Below are positions 37,401-46,239 of a stretch of DNA of 64,000 bases, one piece after another. Source of the stretch: Pteria penguin (lineage: Eukaryota > Mollusca > Bivalvia > Pterioida > Pteriidae). Positions within the stretch are counted from its first letter, which is position 1, and each line of letters starts with the position of its first letter. Location: positions 7,620,224-7,684,223 of the forward strand of contig CM068589.1 in assembly GCA_035048485.1 (NCBI GenBank). The letters are read 5' to 3'. The position numbers and the translations under genes are program-made. The notes below the pieces were generated by a model. The model saw only the letters and a list, made by a program, of their open reading frames with translations. It was not told the origin of the DNA and searched no databases.

Positions 37401-40400
37401 CCTAATTATGGTCTCATTTTGTTGGATAGGTGGTCTAGTTGTGCATGTGCAATTTTGGTCTAGTCCGGACCCCCTTGGACCCCACAAAGGGGCGTGGTCA
37501 CAAAATCTTGTTCCCTCTTCTTTTCTGAAAGTATATGTCCCAGAGACCTAATTATGGTCTCATCATGTTTGGTATGTGATGTAGTTGTGCATGTATAATT
37601 TTGGTCTGGTCCGGACCCCCTGGGGTCCCAAAAAGGGGCGTGGTCCCAAAATCTTGTTCCCTCATTTTCTCTCTAAAGGTATATATCCTAGAGACCTAAT
37701 TATGGTCTCATTTTGTTGGATAGGTGGTGTAGTTGTGCATGTGCAATTTTGGTCCGGTCCAGACCCCCTGGGACCCCACAAAGGGGCGTGGTCCCAAAAT
37801 CTTGTTCCCTCTTCTTTTCTTAAGGTATATGTCCCAGAGACCTAATTATGGTCTCATCATGTTTGGTATGTGATCTAGTTGTGCATGTATAATTTTGGTC
37901 CAGTCTGGACCCCCTGGGGTCCCACAAACGGGTGTGGTCCCAAAATCTTGTTCCCTCTTTTTCTCTGAAGGTATATATCCTAGAGACCTAATTATGGTCT
38001 CATTTTGTTGGATAGGTGGTGTAGTTGTGCATGTGCAATTTTGGACCAGTTTGGACCTCCTTGGGCCCCACAGGGGGCGTGGTCCCAAAATCTTGTTCCC
38101 TCTTCTTTTCTGAAGGTATATGTCCCAGAGACCTAATTATAGTCTCATCATGATTGATATGTGATGTAGTTGTGCATGTATAAGTTTGGTCCAGTCCGGA
38201 CCCCCTTGGGTCCCACAAAGGGGTGTGGTCCCAAAATCTTGTTCCCTCTTTTTCTTTGAAAGTATATAGCCTAGAGACCTAATTATGGTCTCCTTTTGTT
38301 GGATAGGTGGTGTAATTGTGCATGTGCAATTTTGGACCTGTTCGGACCCCCTGGGGCCCCATAAAGGGGCGTGGTCCCAAAATCTTGTTCCCACTTCTTC
38401 TCTTATTGTATATGTCTGTGAGACTTAATTATGATCTCATCATGTTTGGTAGGTGGTCTAGTTGTGCATGTGCAATACAAAACATACATGTGTGGTCCAA
38501 ATATATTTTTACCCCTTCTTCTCTGAAGGTAAATTGTTGTTTGAGTAGAGGAGAACAGTAGAGCTCCAGTCTCGACAGAGACTTCTGGTTTTTACAACCG
38601 TCATAAAACGAGAGCTATTATGTTATGGCATTGTACGTGCGTGCTCCCATATGTACGGGGTCATGTTTTCCAGACTTTTTTCTGCAGTCTTCAAAAATAT
38701 TGGATGAAACCTGGCATATAACTTTATATCGATGAGGGTCAGTACCAGTTCGCATTTGGGTATGATTGCTTTGGTTTTGCTAGTTACGACCCTTGAACTT
38801 GGAAATTTTCAGGATTTTACAGTTTTCCGGACTTTTTCTTGTAGTCTTTAAAGGTATTGAATTAAAATGTGGTATATAACGGTATATAACTTTATATCAA
38901 CAAGGGTCGGTACCAGTTCACATTTGGGTGTGATTTCTTTGTTTCTGCTAGAGTTACGGCCCTTGAACTTAGAAATTTTCAAGAATTTTAGTTTTCCTGA
39001 CTTTTTTCTGTAGTTTTTAAAGGTATTGGATGAAAACTTAGTATAATACTTTATATAATTGACGGTCAGTGCCAGTTTGCATTTTGGAATGATTGCTCTG
39101 GTTTGCCAGAGTTATGGCCCTTGAACTTAAATATTTTCAAAAATTTTAAAGTCTTCCGGACTTTTTTCTGCAGTCTTTAAAGGTATTGGATTAAACTTGG
39201 TATATTACTTTATATCAGAGTGGTTCAGTATTTGGGAATGATTGTTTTGGATTTGCTAGAGTTATGCCCCACTAACTTAGAAATTTTCAAGGATTTTACA
39301 GTTTTATGGATTTCTTTATGCACTGTTTCTAGGTATTGGATCCTCTGCCACTCAGGAATGGTTACCAATTCGAAGTGGAGTGATCCTGGTGTAAACAATA
39401 TACAAATATACAGCTAAAAAAACTTGGTCATTAAGTAAATCAAAGTGTTGTTTTTGTAGGTACAGATGGGCACCAGTCTAGGTCAGATATCCAGGATGCT
39501 TGACACGGATCATTTTGTTCTTGTTGTACACGATCAGAGGCAATGTAAGTGATAGCCCTACTATCTAAATAAGTTGTAAGTTGTAAACCATGCTCAGAGG
39601 AGGATTTCATTTTCACTTGATGTGCAACAATGACCGTGTTGAAAATGACAGTTTTTAGTATACTTTGTACAACTTTTATCCAATTCAAAAACTATTACAC
39701 TTGTTTAATCTTGGCAATACAAATACATTTATTATTGTCAAAGCAACACAGAAATCTAATTTTGTGTTTTTGCATTTTTAATGAAATGCTTTTGCATACT
39801 TCTTACAATGACAAGTCTGTATGAATAGCAATATCATTGAATTTTTCACCTTGAACTTCTTGTTAAAGCAATTTATGAAAACAATTTAACCTTTGTCCCA
39901 TCTTTTGAATAGTAAAAGGTAGGAGTTTTATATTTAGCATGTATATTCCTTGTGTGTAGAGCTTCTTATTTATTGATACAGTTGTTCAGTAGCTTTTGAC
40001 CTTGACCTTTGGGCAGCACTTTAAAACCTTAAGCTTGGGAATAGATTATGATTAGGGAGAATCACACCTAGCTTGTATACCGCTGGTTGTAACGACTTTT
40101 GAGAGTAGCTGTATTATTTACTATTTACATTGTGTCCAAGACAAATCAAAAAAAAAAGTGAATTTTAACCTTGGCAATATTTTTCAAATTGAAAAATATT
40201 TCTATTTAGTGTTTAACTTCCCTGGAAAGTAGACCTTTGATCAGTGCCTGTATGTTTAAATTGTCACTCTGAACATGATCTGTTGGCAATTTCTTATACT
40301 TCATAAACTTTTGAGATATTTTTCAATTAGTAAAAATTAAAAAGTAGACATTTCATGTTTGTTACATATTTTTAGCCGGATCAAGACCTTGGGTCAGTCT

Positions 40401-43018
40401 CTTGTTTTAAAGTTTTGACATTTTAAAATCTTAGATTAGGTCATATGTTTTCAATAGTAGGAGATAGGACTTAAATATTTAGCATATATTTTCGTTGTTA
40501 TCAGAGCGTATCATTGCTATGATATCTTAAGAGTACAAGGCACATTGTCCACATTGTTGTAGTCTATCCAGCCATAAATGAGCTCTAGTAATGGGAAGCA
40601 ACTTACGATAGTGTAATGAACTCTTTTCCTCTCCTCTCAGGGGCAGGCGTGGTGTAGTGGTTAAGCGCTTGGCTTGCGGCGCCGACGATCCGGGTTCGAT
40701 TCCCGGGTTGCGCCACTATGTTTAAGAGGTTGGTAACCTCCTGCTTCCATGTCGCGAAATAACTGAAATATTGTTGAAAGCGACGTAAAACACCAATCAA
40801 CCAACCAACCTCTCCTCTCCTGGGGGAGGGTTGACTCTTGTCTTCTGAACATTATAGAGAATGTGTATAAATTCTGGCCCAGTAAGCCTTCACCTACAGG
40901 GAAAGAATTGAATTTAACTGACATCTTATGACCTTGTGATGTTGACATTATTTAATCTTCAATGTGTTAATTTATATTTCTGTGATGGAGCTGTTATTAT
41001 TGAGTTGGGGGCTTTCTGTTGGAAAATGGTGTTTTTGGGGGATGTTACTTCAGCTTTGCAGACAGTTCTAATCTTTCTCTTTTTAATTTTGGAGTCCTCC
41101 ATTTTTCGGGAGGGATTTCTATTTGACAAGTAGCTTCCTTAATCATTTACTCTTGAGAGGAAATCCTTGTCAATAATTTTCAGTCCATCTGGTAAACTTA
41201 GTTGTCTTCTAATGACAAGATTTGGCTTTAGGTCTTTACATGTTAATATTCAGTGCCGATATGCAGAATGGCATGGACATATAAATAATAAAGACTGACA
41301 ACTATAAAGAATTCAGTAATGAATTAACAAGCCAGTTCAGAATTCATTGCATTCTATTCATATTTACATTTTTTTTGGTCAATTAATAAGTGCGTCAGCT
41401 GTTAAGAAGATACTTTTTCCCTTTTCACACACAACTCTAGGACATAATGTCAGACAAACAGCTTTCACTTTGATTTCCTTTGTCACTGTTTGGGTTGTGA
41501 TATTGCAGATATCAAACATCAAAACTCTGAGCTAAGAATTAAATTTTATTTGAAATAAGTGTAAATTTACGTGCTCCTGTTTAAAAAATACATTCCCTAG
41601 CCCCTGTCAGGCAATGCCTGAGGACATTAAATGGTTTTTTTGTCAGTTCCTCTATCATTCTGTCACACAGTTGATTTCTCAGTGGTAATTAAAGTTCCTT
41701 GCATTCTTTCCAAACCAATATTTGGCAATATGGATTCTTAAGAAAAAAGGGAGAGATTCCTGTAGATTTGAGGACAATAGGTGAGTGGTCAAGGTCATTA
41801 TTGGTAAAAATAGAGTGCAATAATTGGATTTCAGATGAGAAATTAAGTACCATGCATCCTATACAAATCAGTTTTGGATAGTGATGCAGAATCGGACAAT
41901 TTTCATAATCGATGATCGGACAGTAATCGGAAATCATAACCGATCGATGATAATCGATTATCATCGGACAAATAAGAAAACCATTTTGCAAGATGATATT
42001 TTTATCATTTGACAATGTAATCATGTATGTAGAATTTTTTATTTGAAAAATACAATAAACAAGAAATATTAAACAATACAATATATCTCAATAACAAGAT
42101 AACAAGTGTCTTTACCAAAGACCAAACAAGAATAACTAGCAATTCCTGTATTCTGTGGAAAAATTAAGAGGGGACAAACTATTGAATAGACATCATACAT
42201 TCATTCTGATGATTCTTTGAAAATTACAAATGTCATGAATTTGATGAATAAGTTTGTTATTTTTTTTCACTTTCAGTCCTCTGTGTATGAATCAGAGGAA
42301 ATTCTGCAGGTGGCAAGATAAACGATTTTTTTAACTATGAAATTTATACAAAGATAAGAGAATCAAACAAAAATACTGTATTTTCACATAGTTTTATCCT
42401 GATTCATTCAAATTTATATGTTAAAAACAATAATCATTGACATTTAAGTTCCATTTCATGGTCATTTCATTAATAAGATGGGTCATTCCGGTCAATTGGG
42501 TCATTTCGATAGATAGTACACTACATTTTACGAGTCAATTTGGGTGGTAAAACTTCTTCCTTTTCGTTTTTTGTTCCGGCGATTTTTCGATTTTTGAAAA
42601 TAGAATAGAAAATCAAAATCGGCGCACTTTCAGCGATCGATATTCGATCATCGGCAATAATCTTTTCATCACTAGTTTTGGATGTATTTTATCTTATCTA
42701 AAGGGCAGGATGCCTATTGATTTTGGGATTAATAGGTCAAAGGTCAGACTCACTACTGATAATATTTTATAGGAGTTATAGTTCATGAAACCTAATTAAA
42801 ACATGTTATCAATTGAAAGCTTTGTTGCTTTTTGAAATAAATTTACAGCAATGGCATATGCTTTACAAACATGCTCCAGTTTACATGTCATTATTTACTC
42901 TATAGATGCAGGAGGAAGTTCTATGTCCAGCAAGCAGATGATCTTTGGCATAGCAACCAGAATTGATTTGTTAAATTTCATCACCCAGCAACAGAATCCA
43001 CAGAATCCAGAACAGTAG
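13282..43018 (+). CDS. CBS: Cystathionine beta-synthase, 14 coding exons, 535 aa
   Basis: This PLP enzyme condenses serine and homocysteine to cystathionine in transsulfuration and can also release H2S. Joined exons: 13282-13424, 15225-15331, 16153-16287, 17016-17095, 18099-18233, 19909-19978, 21182-21273, 23933-24058, 25271-25467, 26341-26421, 35959-36093, 36417-36525, 39460-39544, 42906-43018. All introns are GT/AG and phases agree; the total is 1608 nt with stop. Cys30 and His43 match the heme ligands of the human enzyme (13 residues apart, as Cys52/His65). Lys97 in GGSVKDR is the PLP lysine; CPNC (250-253) matches the human CxxC. Ser327 in GGSCGS, Asp425, and Thr516/Asp519 of the AdoMet site are kept. 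Two CBS domains lie at about 397-447 and 455-528. The family's human member has 551 aa. An untranslated 5' exon is likely, since an acceptor precedes 13259. Confidence 0.95.
13421..14395 (+). repeat. ~56-bp minisatellite that includes the exon 1 donor
   Basis: About twelve units of 56-57 bp, core 'agctaaagaaaaatcacctg', beginning with the real exon 1 donor (gtaagtagagc). Later units keep a perfect gtaagtaga at several places (about 13999, 14105, 14211, 14267). Two units have a shortened 'ttgctagtcttgatttgaag' middle. A SINE has inserted after the third unit (13600-13868). Confidence 0.85.
13600..13868 (-). mobile_element. tRNA-derived SINE, family A
   Basis: Reverse-oriented SINE: read on the minus strand it starts GCCGGCGTGGTTTAGCGG (A box TGGTTTAGCGG) and has a B box GGTTCAAGTCC, followed by a conserved body and an AAAAATCAATCAATC-type tail. 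A 14-bp target duplication 'tatacattataaga' flanks it (13586-13599 and 13869-13882). The insertion site is inside the intron 1 minisatellite, so it came after that array began to grow. Confidence 0.85.
15225..15331 (+). CDS. CBS: CBS exon 2
   Basis: Residues 48-83, the start of the catalytic core with '[15 protein letters not shown]', the N-terminal motif of beta-family PLP enzymes. The acceptor 'ggttgtag' gives phase 2; the donor is gtaagt at 15332. Confidence 0.92.
15645..15840 (+). mobile_element. Decayed SINE, family B
   Basis: The tail half (15764-15835, 'gtaaccacctgcttc' to 'acataaaacaccagtcaatg') matches the family B SINE at 40639-40808. The tRNA head is too diverged to recognise box sequences with confidence. 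Located in CBS intron 2. Confidence 0.5.
16153..16287 (+). CDS. CBS: CBS exon 3: PLP lysine
   Basis: Residues 84-128. It contains '[18 protein letters not shown]' with the Schiff-base lysine Lys97, and 'EPTSGNT', the asparagine loop that binds the PLP ring and substrate carboxylate. Acceptor 'ctttttag', donor gtaagg. Confidence 0.95.
17016..17095 (+). CDS. CBS: CBS exon 4
   Basis: Residues 129-155, '[20 protein letters not shown]', part of the PLP-domain core. Acceptor 'aattatag', donor gtaaaa. The last ~30 nt and the donor are duplicated 90 bp downstream in intron 4. Confidence 0.93.
17156..17225 (+). repeat. Decayed duplicate of the exon 4 / intron 4 junction
   Basis: Bases 17156-17225 align with 17066-17135, offset 90. 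'taatgtcagaaaaaatga' parallels exon sequence 'taatgccagagaaaatga', and 'ggagggattgggaa' parallels the intron's 'agtagggatagggaa'. The copied donor has changed from aag|gtaaaa to aac|ataaaa, so it cannot splice. This is a remnant of a tandem duplication across a 5' splice site. Confidence 0.7.
17290..17660 (-). repeat. SINE with an internal 61-bp tandem expansion
   Basis: Read on the minus strand, a tRNA-like head (about 17590-17660, B box 'gggttcggctcc') is followed by the same body as family A SINEs. The segment 'ccctcccgaagcagtgaggc' is repeated about four times with a 61-bp period. It is in CBS intron 4. The head differs from family A, so this may be a sister family. Confidence 0.65.
18099..18233 (+). 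CDS. CBS: CBS exon 5
   Basis: Residues 156-200, '[20 protein letters not shown]' to 'NSHILDQ'. Acceptor 'tgttgtag', donor gtatga, phase 0 on both sides. A 24-nt piece (18177-18200) recurs exactly in intron 7 at 22496-22519. Confidence 0.95.
19801..19932 (+). repeat. 45-bp triplication of the exon 6 acceptor
   Basis: Three near-identical copies at 19801-19845, 19846-19890 and 19891-19932 (last one partial). Each holds the pyrimidine-rich 'ttctattcttgtag' and the first eight codons of exon 6. Only the third copy continues into the exon. The acceptor AGs end at 19818, 19863 and 19908. Confidence 0.9.
19909..19978 (+). CDS. CBS: CBS exon 6
   Basis: Residues 201-223, '[20 protein letters not shown]'. 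The third acceptor (AG ending 19908) is the only one that keeps the frame open: entering at 19819 or 19864 gives an in-frame TAG made by the next copy's own acceptor. Donor gtatga at 19979. Confidence 0.92.
21182..21273 (+). CDS. CBS: CBS exon 7: phosphate loop and CxxC
   Basis: Residues 224-254. It encodes the glycine-rich loop '[14 protein letters not shown]' that binds the PLP phosphate, and CPNC at 250-253, matching the redox CxxC pair in the human enzyme. Acceptor 'tattgtag', donor gtagga. Confidence 0.95.
21830..23240 (+). repeat. Two decayed copies of a LINE-like sequence
   Basis: Two segments in CBS intron 7 (about 21940-22560 and 22660-23240) align with each other over several blocks, such as 'aatgaagtcaaattaagaat' and 'gataactcctctggcccta'. 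One block translates loosely as '[10 protein letters not shown]', recalling the 'SPGPDGIPYEFIK' region of non-LTR reverse transcriptases. Stops are frequent. The class is a tentative inference. Confidence 0.35.
22483..22519 (+). repeat. SINE head fragment fused to a copy of CBS exon 5
   Basis: 'gccggcgtggcctagtgg' is the first 18 bases of the family A SINE head. It runs straight into 24 bases (22496-22519) identical to CBS exon 5 at 18177-18200, with the 'tat' at the join shared by both. The fragment then returns to LINE-like sequence. No rest of the SINE is present. Confidence 0.7.
23933..24058 (+). CDS. CBS: CBS exon 8
   Basis: Residues 255-296, '[20 protein letters not shown]' and '[17 protein letters not shown]'. 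Acceptor 'tttctccacag', donor gttagt, phase 0 on both sides. Confidence 0.95.
24431..24892. mobile_element. Fold-back MITE with ~215-bp arms
   Basis: A long inverted repeat in CBS intron 8. The outer ends are CAGTCTGCGCCACTC and the inverse of CTGTCAGCGCCACTC; arms match through 'aaaatctggattttca', 'agatcttgtttagtc', 'ttttgacgtgacgtc' with scattered differences, around a ~40-bp centre near 24660. TA flanks both ends, fitting a TA target duplication. There is no coding sequence. Transcribed, it would form a long RNA duplex. Confidence 0.75.
25271..25467 (+). CDS. CBS: CBS exon 9
   Basis: Residues 297-361. It includes '[15 protein letters not shown]', with Ser327 that hydrogen-bonds the PLP pyridine nitrogen in this family (human Ser349), and '[12 protein letters not shown]'. 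Acceptor 'gtttatag', donor gtaagt at 25468. Confidence 0.95.
26341..26421 (+). CDS. CBS: CBS exon 10: end of catalytic core and linker
   Basis: Residues 362-388, '[20 protein letters not shown]', leading from the catalytic core into the linker to the regulatory domains. Acceptor 'ctattacag', donor gtgagt at 26422, leaving two bases (tg) of the next codon. This phase-2 end decides which downstream acceptors are in frame. Confidence 0.92.
26425..27045 (+). repeat. Short tandem duplication and 'aaaggtcaaaa' repeat cluster
   Basis: A 52-bp block ('gttagctgtaccagtagag' to 'gggcctct') occurs twice at 26430-26535. From about 26660 to 27045 an irregular ~30-35-bp repeat, 'catacataaaaggtcaaaag'-like, recurs about ten times. 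No gene is seen. Confidence 0.65.
27507..27524 (+). CDS. CBS: Candidate 18-nt in-frame microexon of CBS
   Basis: A T-rich stretch ending 'tttggaatag' precedes 18 bases, followed by gttagt. The length is a multiple of three, so it can be included between exon 10 and exon 11 without changing frame: the linker would read E-C-S-S-D-Q-S-R-W-W instead of E-W-W-W. It would add a Ser/Asp-rich insert between the catalytic and regulatory parts. There is no transcript evidence, and chance matches to weak splice consensus are common in a 9.5-kb intron. Confidence 0.3.
28395..28510 (+). repeat. Two-copy ~52-bp tandem duplication
   Basis: 'cattaatatgtgacacattt' with 'gatggctttacacttcac' occurs twice in a row, just before the 90-bp array in CBS intron 10. 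No gene is seen. Confidence 0.75.
28512..30200 (+). repeat. ~90-bp minisatellite, about 19 units, each with a 3' splice-site-like end
   Basis: The unit runs 'gtgtattacctggggtgatg' through 'cagtttattttcacacctgt' to 'ctgatattcatttccttg', ending tcag|ctaggagt. Each unit therefore has a pyrimidine-rich tract and CAG. The last unit changes to 'ccttattatag' and is the acceptor of the candidate alternative exon at 30201. Most units differ from one another by only a few bases, suggesting recent expansion. Confidence 0.9.
30201..30345 (+). CDS. CBS: Candidate alternative last exon of CBS (acidic tail)
   Basis: The acceptor 'catttccttattatag' ends at 30200. Joined to exon 10 (phase 2), the codon tg+t is Cys and then 47 codons stay open to TGA at 30343-30345. 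The tail begins [18 protein letters not shown] and later has three cysteines ([11 protein letters not shown]). The product would be 436 aa, with the catalytic core and heme segment but neither CBS domain. Removal of those domains makes human CBS constitutively active and AdoMet-insensitive. No AATAAA is near; an ATTAAA lies around 30530. A pseudo-exon is possible. Confidence 0.4.
30720..31480 (+). repeat. Dispersed repeat with hairpin (TATGCCC/GGGCATA)
   Basis: Units share 'atttcacacatgtgttc', 'tgaccttgacc' and 'cataacttttgaa' blocks with a spacing of about 200 bp. A hairpin at about 31264-31294 (tatgcccc ... gggcata) is followed by a gtttgtttg/gtctgtctg run, as in other hairpin-headed elements here. 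A similar start, 'agctcatgagcc', lies at 30730. Located in CBS intron 10. Confidence 0.5.
31628..31825 (-). mobile_element. Decayed family A SINE
   Basis: 'gttttacgtcacac', 'gtgacggcatctgtccgatg' and 'cagacccaactgaa' match the body of family A SINEs in reverse orientation; the tRNA head at 31790-31820 is much diverged. Located in CBS intron 10. Confidence 0.5.
31938..34350 (+). repeat. 57-bp minisatellite, about 40 units, with inverted segments at its start
   Basis: The unit contains 'ctgataagtagcaatctgct', 'gtatatcagtaacaggaatg' and 'aacagggatataaaa'. The period is 57 (some 56), which keeps long frames open on both strands with a 19-residue repeat such as [20 protein letters not shown] do not regard these as genes. 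Near the start, two short stretches (32085-32165 and 32395-32500) carry the unit in opposite orientation and form hairpins with their neighbours. Confidence 0.9.
35959..36093 (+). CDS. CBS: CBS exon 11: linker and first CBS domain
   Basis: Residues 389-433. It starts WWWHL, matching the tryptophan cluster before the regulatory region in the human enzyme, then '[18 protein letters not shown]' and '[13 protein letters not shown]'. Asp425 matches human Asp444. The acceptor 'cttgaag' is pyrimidine-poor nearby. Donor gtaggt. Confidence 0.93.
36417..36525 (+). CDS. CBS: CBS exon 12
   Basis: Residues 434-470, '[19 protein letters not shown]' and '[14 protein letters not shown]': the end of the first CBS domain and the start of the second. 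Acceptor 'ttctggtag', donor gtcagt. Confidence 0.93.
36686..38585 (+). repeat. Hairpin-ended element with ~146-bp tandem array (~12 units)
   Basis: It starts with a hairpin at about 36689-36716 (agctctactggtc / gaccagtcgagct), then a GTCCG-rich run, then about twelve units of ~146 bp ('cccagagacctaattatggt', 'tagttgtgcatgtgcaattt', 'aaggggcgtggtcccaaaat'). The right end has 'agtagagctccagtctcgac' and a small hairpin agtctc/gagact. Frames that stay open through the units are not counted as genes. It lies in CBS intron 12 and is probably a non-autonomous mobile element grown by tandem expansion. Confidence 0.75.
38640..39345 (+). repeat. ~165-bp tandem repeat, four to five units
   Basis: Blocks 'tttccagacttttttctgca', 'ggtatataactttatatc', 'cagtaccagttcgcatttgg' and 'gttacgacccttgaactt' recur four to five times with moderate divergence. 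It follows directly on the 146-bp array in intron 12. No gene is seen. Confidence 0.75.
39460..39544 (+). CDS. CBS: CBS exon 13
   Basis: Residues 471-498, '[20 protein letters not shown]' and 'VVHDQRQ', the middle of the second CBS domain. Acceptor 'tttttgtag', donor gtaagt. Confidence 0.92.
40639..40808 (+). mobile_element. tRNA-derived SINE, family B
   Basis: The head has an A box TGGTGTAGTGG and a B box GGTTCGATTCC with good arms (ccggg/cccgg). The body ends 'gcgacgtaaaacaccaatca' and an (accA)-type tail. An 11-bp target duplication 'cctctcctctc' flanks it (40628-40638 and 40809-40819). The intact boxes suggest a fairly young copy. Located in CBS intron 13. Confidence 0.85.
41879..42674. 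mobile_element. hAT-type non-autonomous transposon with 8-bp target duplication
   Basis: A 796-bp insertion in CBS intron 13. The ends are TAGTGATG and its inverse CATCACTA, and the exact 8-bp duplication 'gttttgga' lies outside both (41871-41878 and 42675-42682). Subterminal parts are rich in ATCGAT/CGATCATCGG palindromes. There is no transposase frame. An 8-bp duplication and YAGTG ends are the hallmarks of hAT elements. Confidence 0.85.
42906..43018 (+). CDS. CBS: CBS exon 14: end of second CBS domain and stop
   Basis: Residues 499-535 and TAG at 43016-43018. '[16 protein letters not shown]' is the last strand and helix of the second CBS domain; Thr516 and Asp519 match the AdoMet-contacting Thr535 and Asp538 of the human enzyme. 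The C-terminus is a Gln/Asn/Pro-rich tail. Acceptor 'actctatag'. Confidence 0.95.
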
Positions 43019-46000
43019 GATACGCCCTGAGCCAGATATAAAACATTCGATCTCTCGGCTAATTAGAAATGCTGAAATCTAGCCATTATATGATTTGGTG
43101 TTACAAGAGTTAAAATGAACCTGTAATAAGAAACAACAAATTTTTCAAATGTTTATTATCAGAATTGAAGCAGTGATACAATGGGTAAAGGGAGTGTAGT
43201 GTAATCTTTGATAGAGGTTATCTGTGGATTTTATTAACCTCTCTGCTAAGCTCTTCACTCGGTGAATTTACATTTTTGTCTTAGAAATAACTTGAATGAG
43301 GTTTTATTCATAAGGCCTTTTCATTGAATGTATGAATTACGAGATACTTATCAGGGACCAAATTATTCTATCTGCTGTTATGCTTAGTTTATTCTGACAT
43401 TTATATTATTGAATACATATATGCTTTTTATGATTGAGTTCAGTAATGCGGTGTTAATTTCCATGCAGAGTTGCTATTCAATTGTTCAGCAGGTTTTTTC
43501 TAGCTTTACCTTCAAGAATTTTACAGTACTCTCATTTTCATATTGCAGCCTTAAAATACTGAATGGTTCATGCAGTGTTTGCAGTAAAATATGACAAAAT
43601 TTAATATAAAGAAATTTTCCATCTTGATTGACAGCTTTTTCATAGCCATTTGTTTGTTAGAACTTCCATTGTACTACATGCTGATTATAATACATGCTAA
43701 GTTACTGAAGTATTTTTCACTTATTTCTTTTTATGTATCGAAATTTATTTTGTGAGTATTTGTTTCTTAGTAGACCATAAATGAGATAAGAATTGACCTC
43801 TGACATGACATAGTTTTCATTTAAATGATGTCAGCATAGATCTAAAGATATCGCCAATGAAAGACATGTTTTGTTATGATATAGTCATTATAATTATTGA
43901 ATCTCTGAAGGTCACCTTCCTTTGCAAAATATGGAAAGGTCAATTTTGTAAATCTGTCTTTGGTAAGATTTTTTTTAGCTTAATCTGCAAGGGTGGGTAT
44001 CTTGAGAAGATAAAATGTTGTGTCCCTTGCCTTATAAATATTAGGTATAAAATTCTTTCGTGGAAGTAAAATACTGTGAATAGATTTTTAATTCACTATA
44101 TGGTATAGAACAAAATTTTAGAATTGGCATCATTGTGTTGTAAATAAATTTCGGACATTTAATTTGTGAGAGTTTGATCATCACATTTAGAAGACTACTG
44201 CATTATTTGCACTTGATACGTTCCAGTGATTCTGCAGGCTTTAATCTCCAGACTGATAATGTCATTGATTACAATGCACAATAAATATGTATGTGAATGA
44301 TATATACAGAAAAATGAAATGGCGGTGAAACATAAGTGCTGTAAACCAAAGTTTTTATTGTCTTTCATATACCCTTGATTTAGACGATTCCTTAGTTTAC
44401 TGAAATACTTACTTAGTTTTATATACATGTAGTATGTCTGTATCTTAGTTTTCATATCTGTCTATATAATCATGATATTCGATTGTTTTTGTTTGAAATA
44501 TTTTTAAAATACGTGTATTTTTTCTGGTACCGGTATGTACATAAGTTACTTGATATGAGTCTTTTGTTTTACTTTAAAAGTTTTATTTTGAATTAGGCAA
44601 CTTGTAGCATTACATGTTATGTTTATATACATCGCTTCTCACCAAAACTGGGCATTGATTTGAGTCTAACCATCTGATTTTCATCTTTAAATGTTTTAAT
44701 GATCAATCTCTACTCAGTCATGTGATTTTCTTTTTTTACAGTGTATTTAATAGCATTTCCGTGGTATTACAGAGAAATCTATGTGATATGCTGAACAAAC
44801 TTAGTACACACACAATTAGAAGTATGACGTAATAGTTTGCCTACTGAACAAATTTAGATCTTGTTGTGCATCATTTTATGTACTTTTCGAATCTCATTTG
44901 ACCAACTTTGACACTATTTATTAATTGTATTTCACTGTTATGATTCATAGGTAGCCACTATCTCGGCATGATTTGTAACCTTAACAAATCTCATTTATCA
45001 ATTGTTAACACGACTGACACACAGTGTATTTTTTGTGTTGCGTGATTTATGAGTAACCTTGATTTGTGAGTAATTGAGAGTAATTTGCAGTATAACATGT
45101 TCATTGGCCCATGTCTACAATAGTACATATGTATGTATCAACTTGGAGTGAACAATATAGGTTGATTAAAATCTCCTAATGCAGACAGCAACCAATTTGA
45201 GTTATACATAAATCCCGTCTGAGGAACAGATACAGATGACCGGTGCATGTGACATTTTTTTTCTGTAAGGCTTTACTGGGAGTTTGAAGAAACAGATGAC
45301 ACAGTTTTATGAAACTCATACTATGTTTCTGTCATAACTCTGTCTACTGTTAGCCATAAGCATGGATTACTTCTTCAGTCAATTTTCCATTGTCTTTTCA
45401 GATCATTTGAACTCTTTATTTAAGTTTTTTATTTCAATGATTACCTATTTGTTCTTTAATGATGCAGACATAATGTAAACCTTGTACTTGTTCTCATCCT
45501 GAAAACAAAGTACATCTGGGTATTTTTAGGCCACAGGAATCTATTCAGTCATTCACAAAGGGTGTGCTTAAATATAAAAAAACTTACTTCCTCATATATA
45601 CTTTTGGTGATAAAAACCAGACTGCTTATGTTTTTTTTCTTTTTTTTGTACGTATGTACTACTTTCTCGTAGTCAGACTAGATAATCATTATGTTTTTTG
45701 TTTGAAGGTCTGTGATGAATTGCTTGAAGGATGTAATAGATCTGCAAGTCATCAAGGACTTGACATGTTCCTGTTTGTCTATATATGAGTAGTCATATCC
45801 TTTGAGTATTAAATACAAATGATTTTATTTTATTTCATGTAAGCTACATAATATAGAATCTCAAGCTTAGTAAAACCAATAAAAAAGCAAAAAAGAAATT
45901 GTCTTATCTGATGACTTATTCAGGAATTGTGCACTATCATCACCATGATGTCACTGTCTATGTTGTTCTAAGTATATACCAGATGATTCAGCAAGAATAT

Positions 46001-46230
46001 TAAGCGAAAACCTAGGGCTCTTCCTATAGCTACTACAAAGCATAAGTATTTATCAGACACAATGCAATGTTGATCTGAAATGGGTTGATTTTACACGCTT
46101 TTGATCATACAGTATGAATGTAAATGGGAAAAGTGTGTATGAAACATCACCCCAGGAATTTTCATTGTCTTCAAAAGTGAAGGCTGAGAGTGTCATACAG
46201 TAAAATACCTGTTGCTCCTGTAGAGTATGT
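43019..46230 (+). other. CBS 3' flank, probable long 3' UTR and spacer
   Basis: AT-rich sequence with no gene recognised. AATAAA hexamers at about 44146 and 45880 are candidate polyadenylation signals, but nothing in the sequence decides which one, if either, is used. Confidence 0.4.
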
Positions 46231-46239
46231 TAATTGGTT

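Noticed and set aside
36715..38561. Several 70-86-codon frames on both strands with similar products
   Set aside because: All lie in the 146-bp tandem array of CBS intron 12 and simply repeat the unit.
40640..40715. A possible tRNA gene with good A and B boxes
   Set aside because: It continues into a SINE body and tail and is flanked by a target duplication, so it is the head of a SINE rather than a free tRNA gene.
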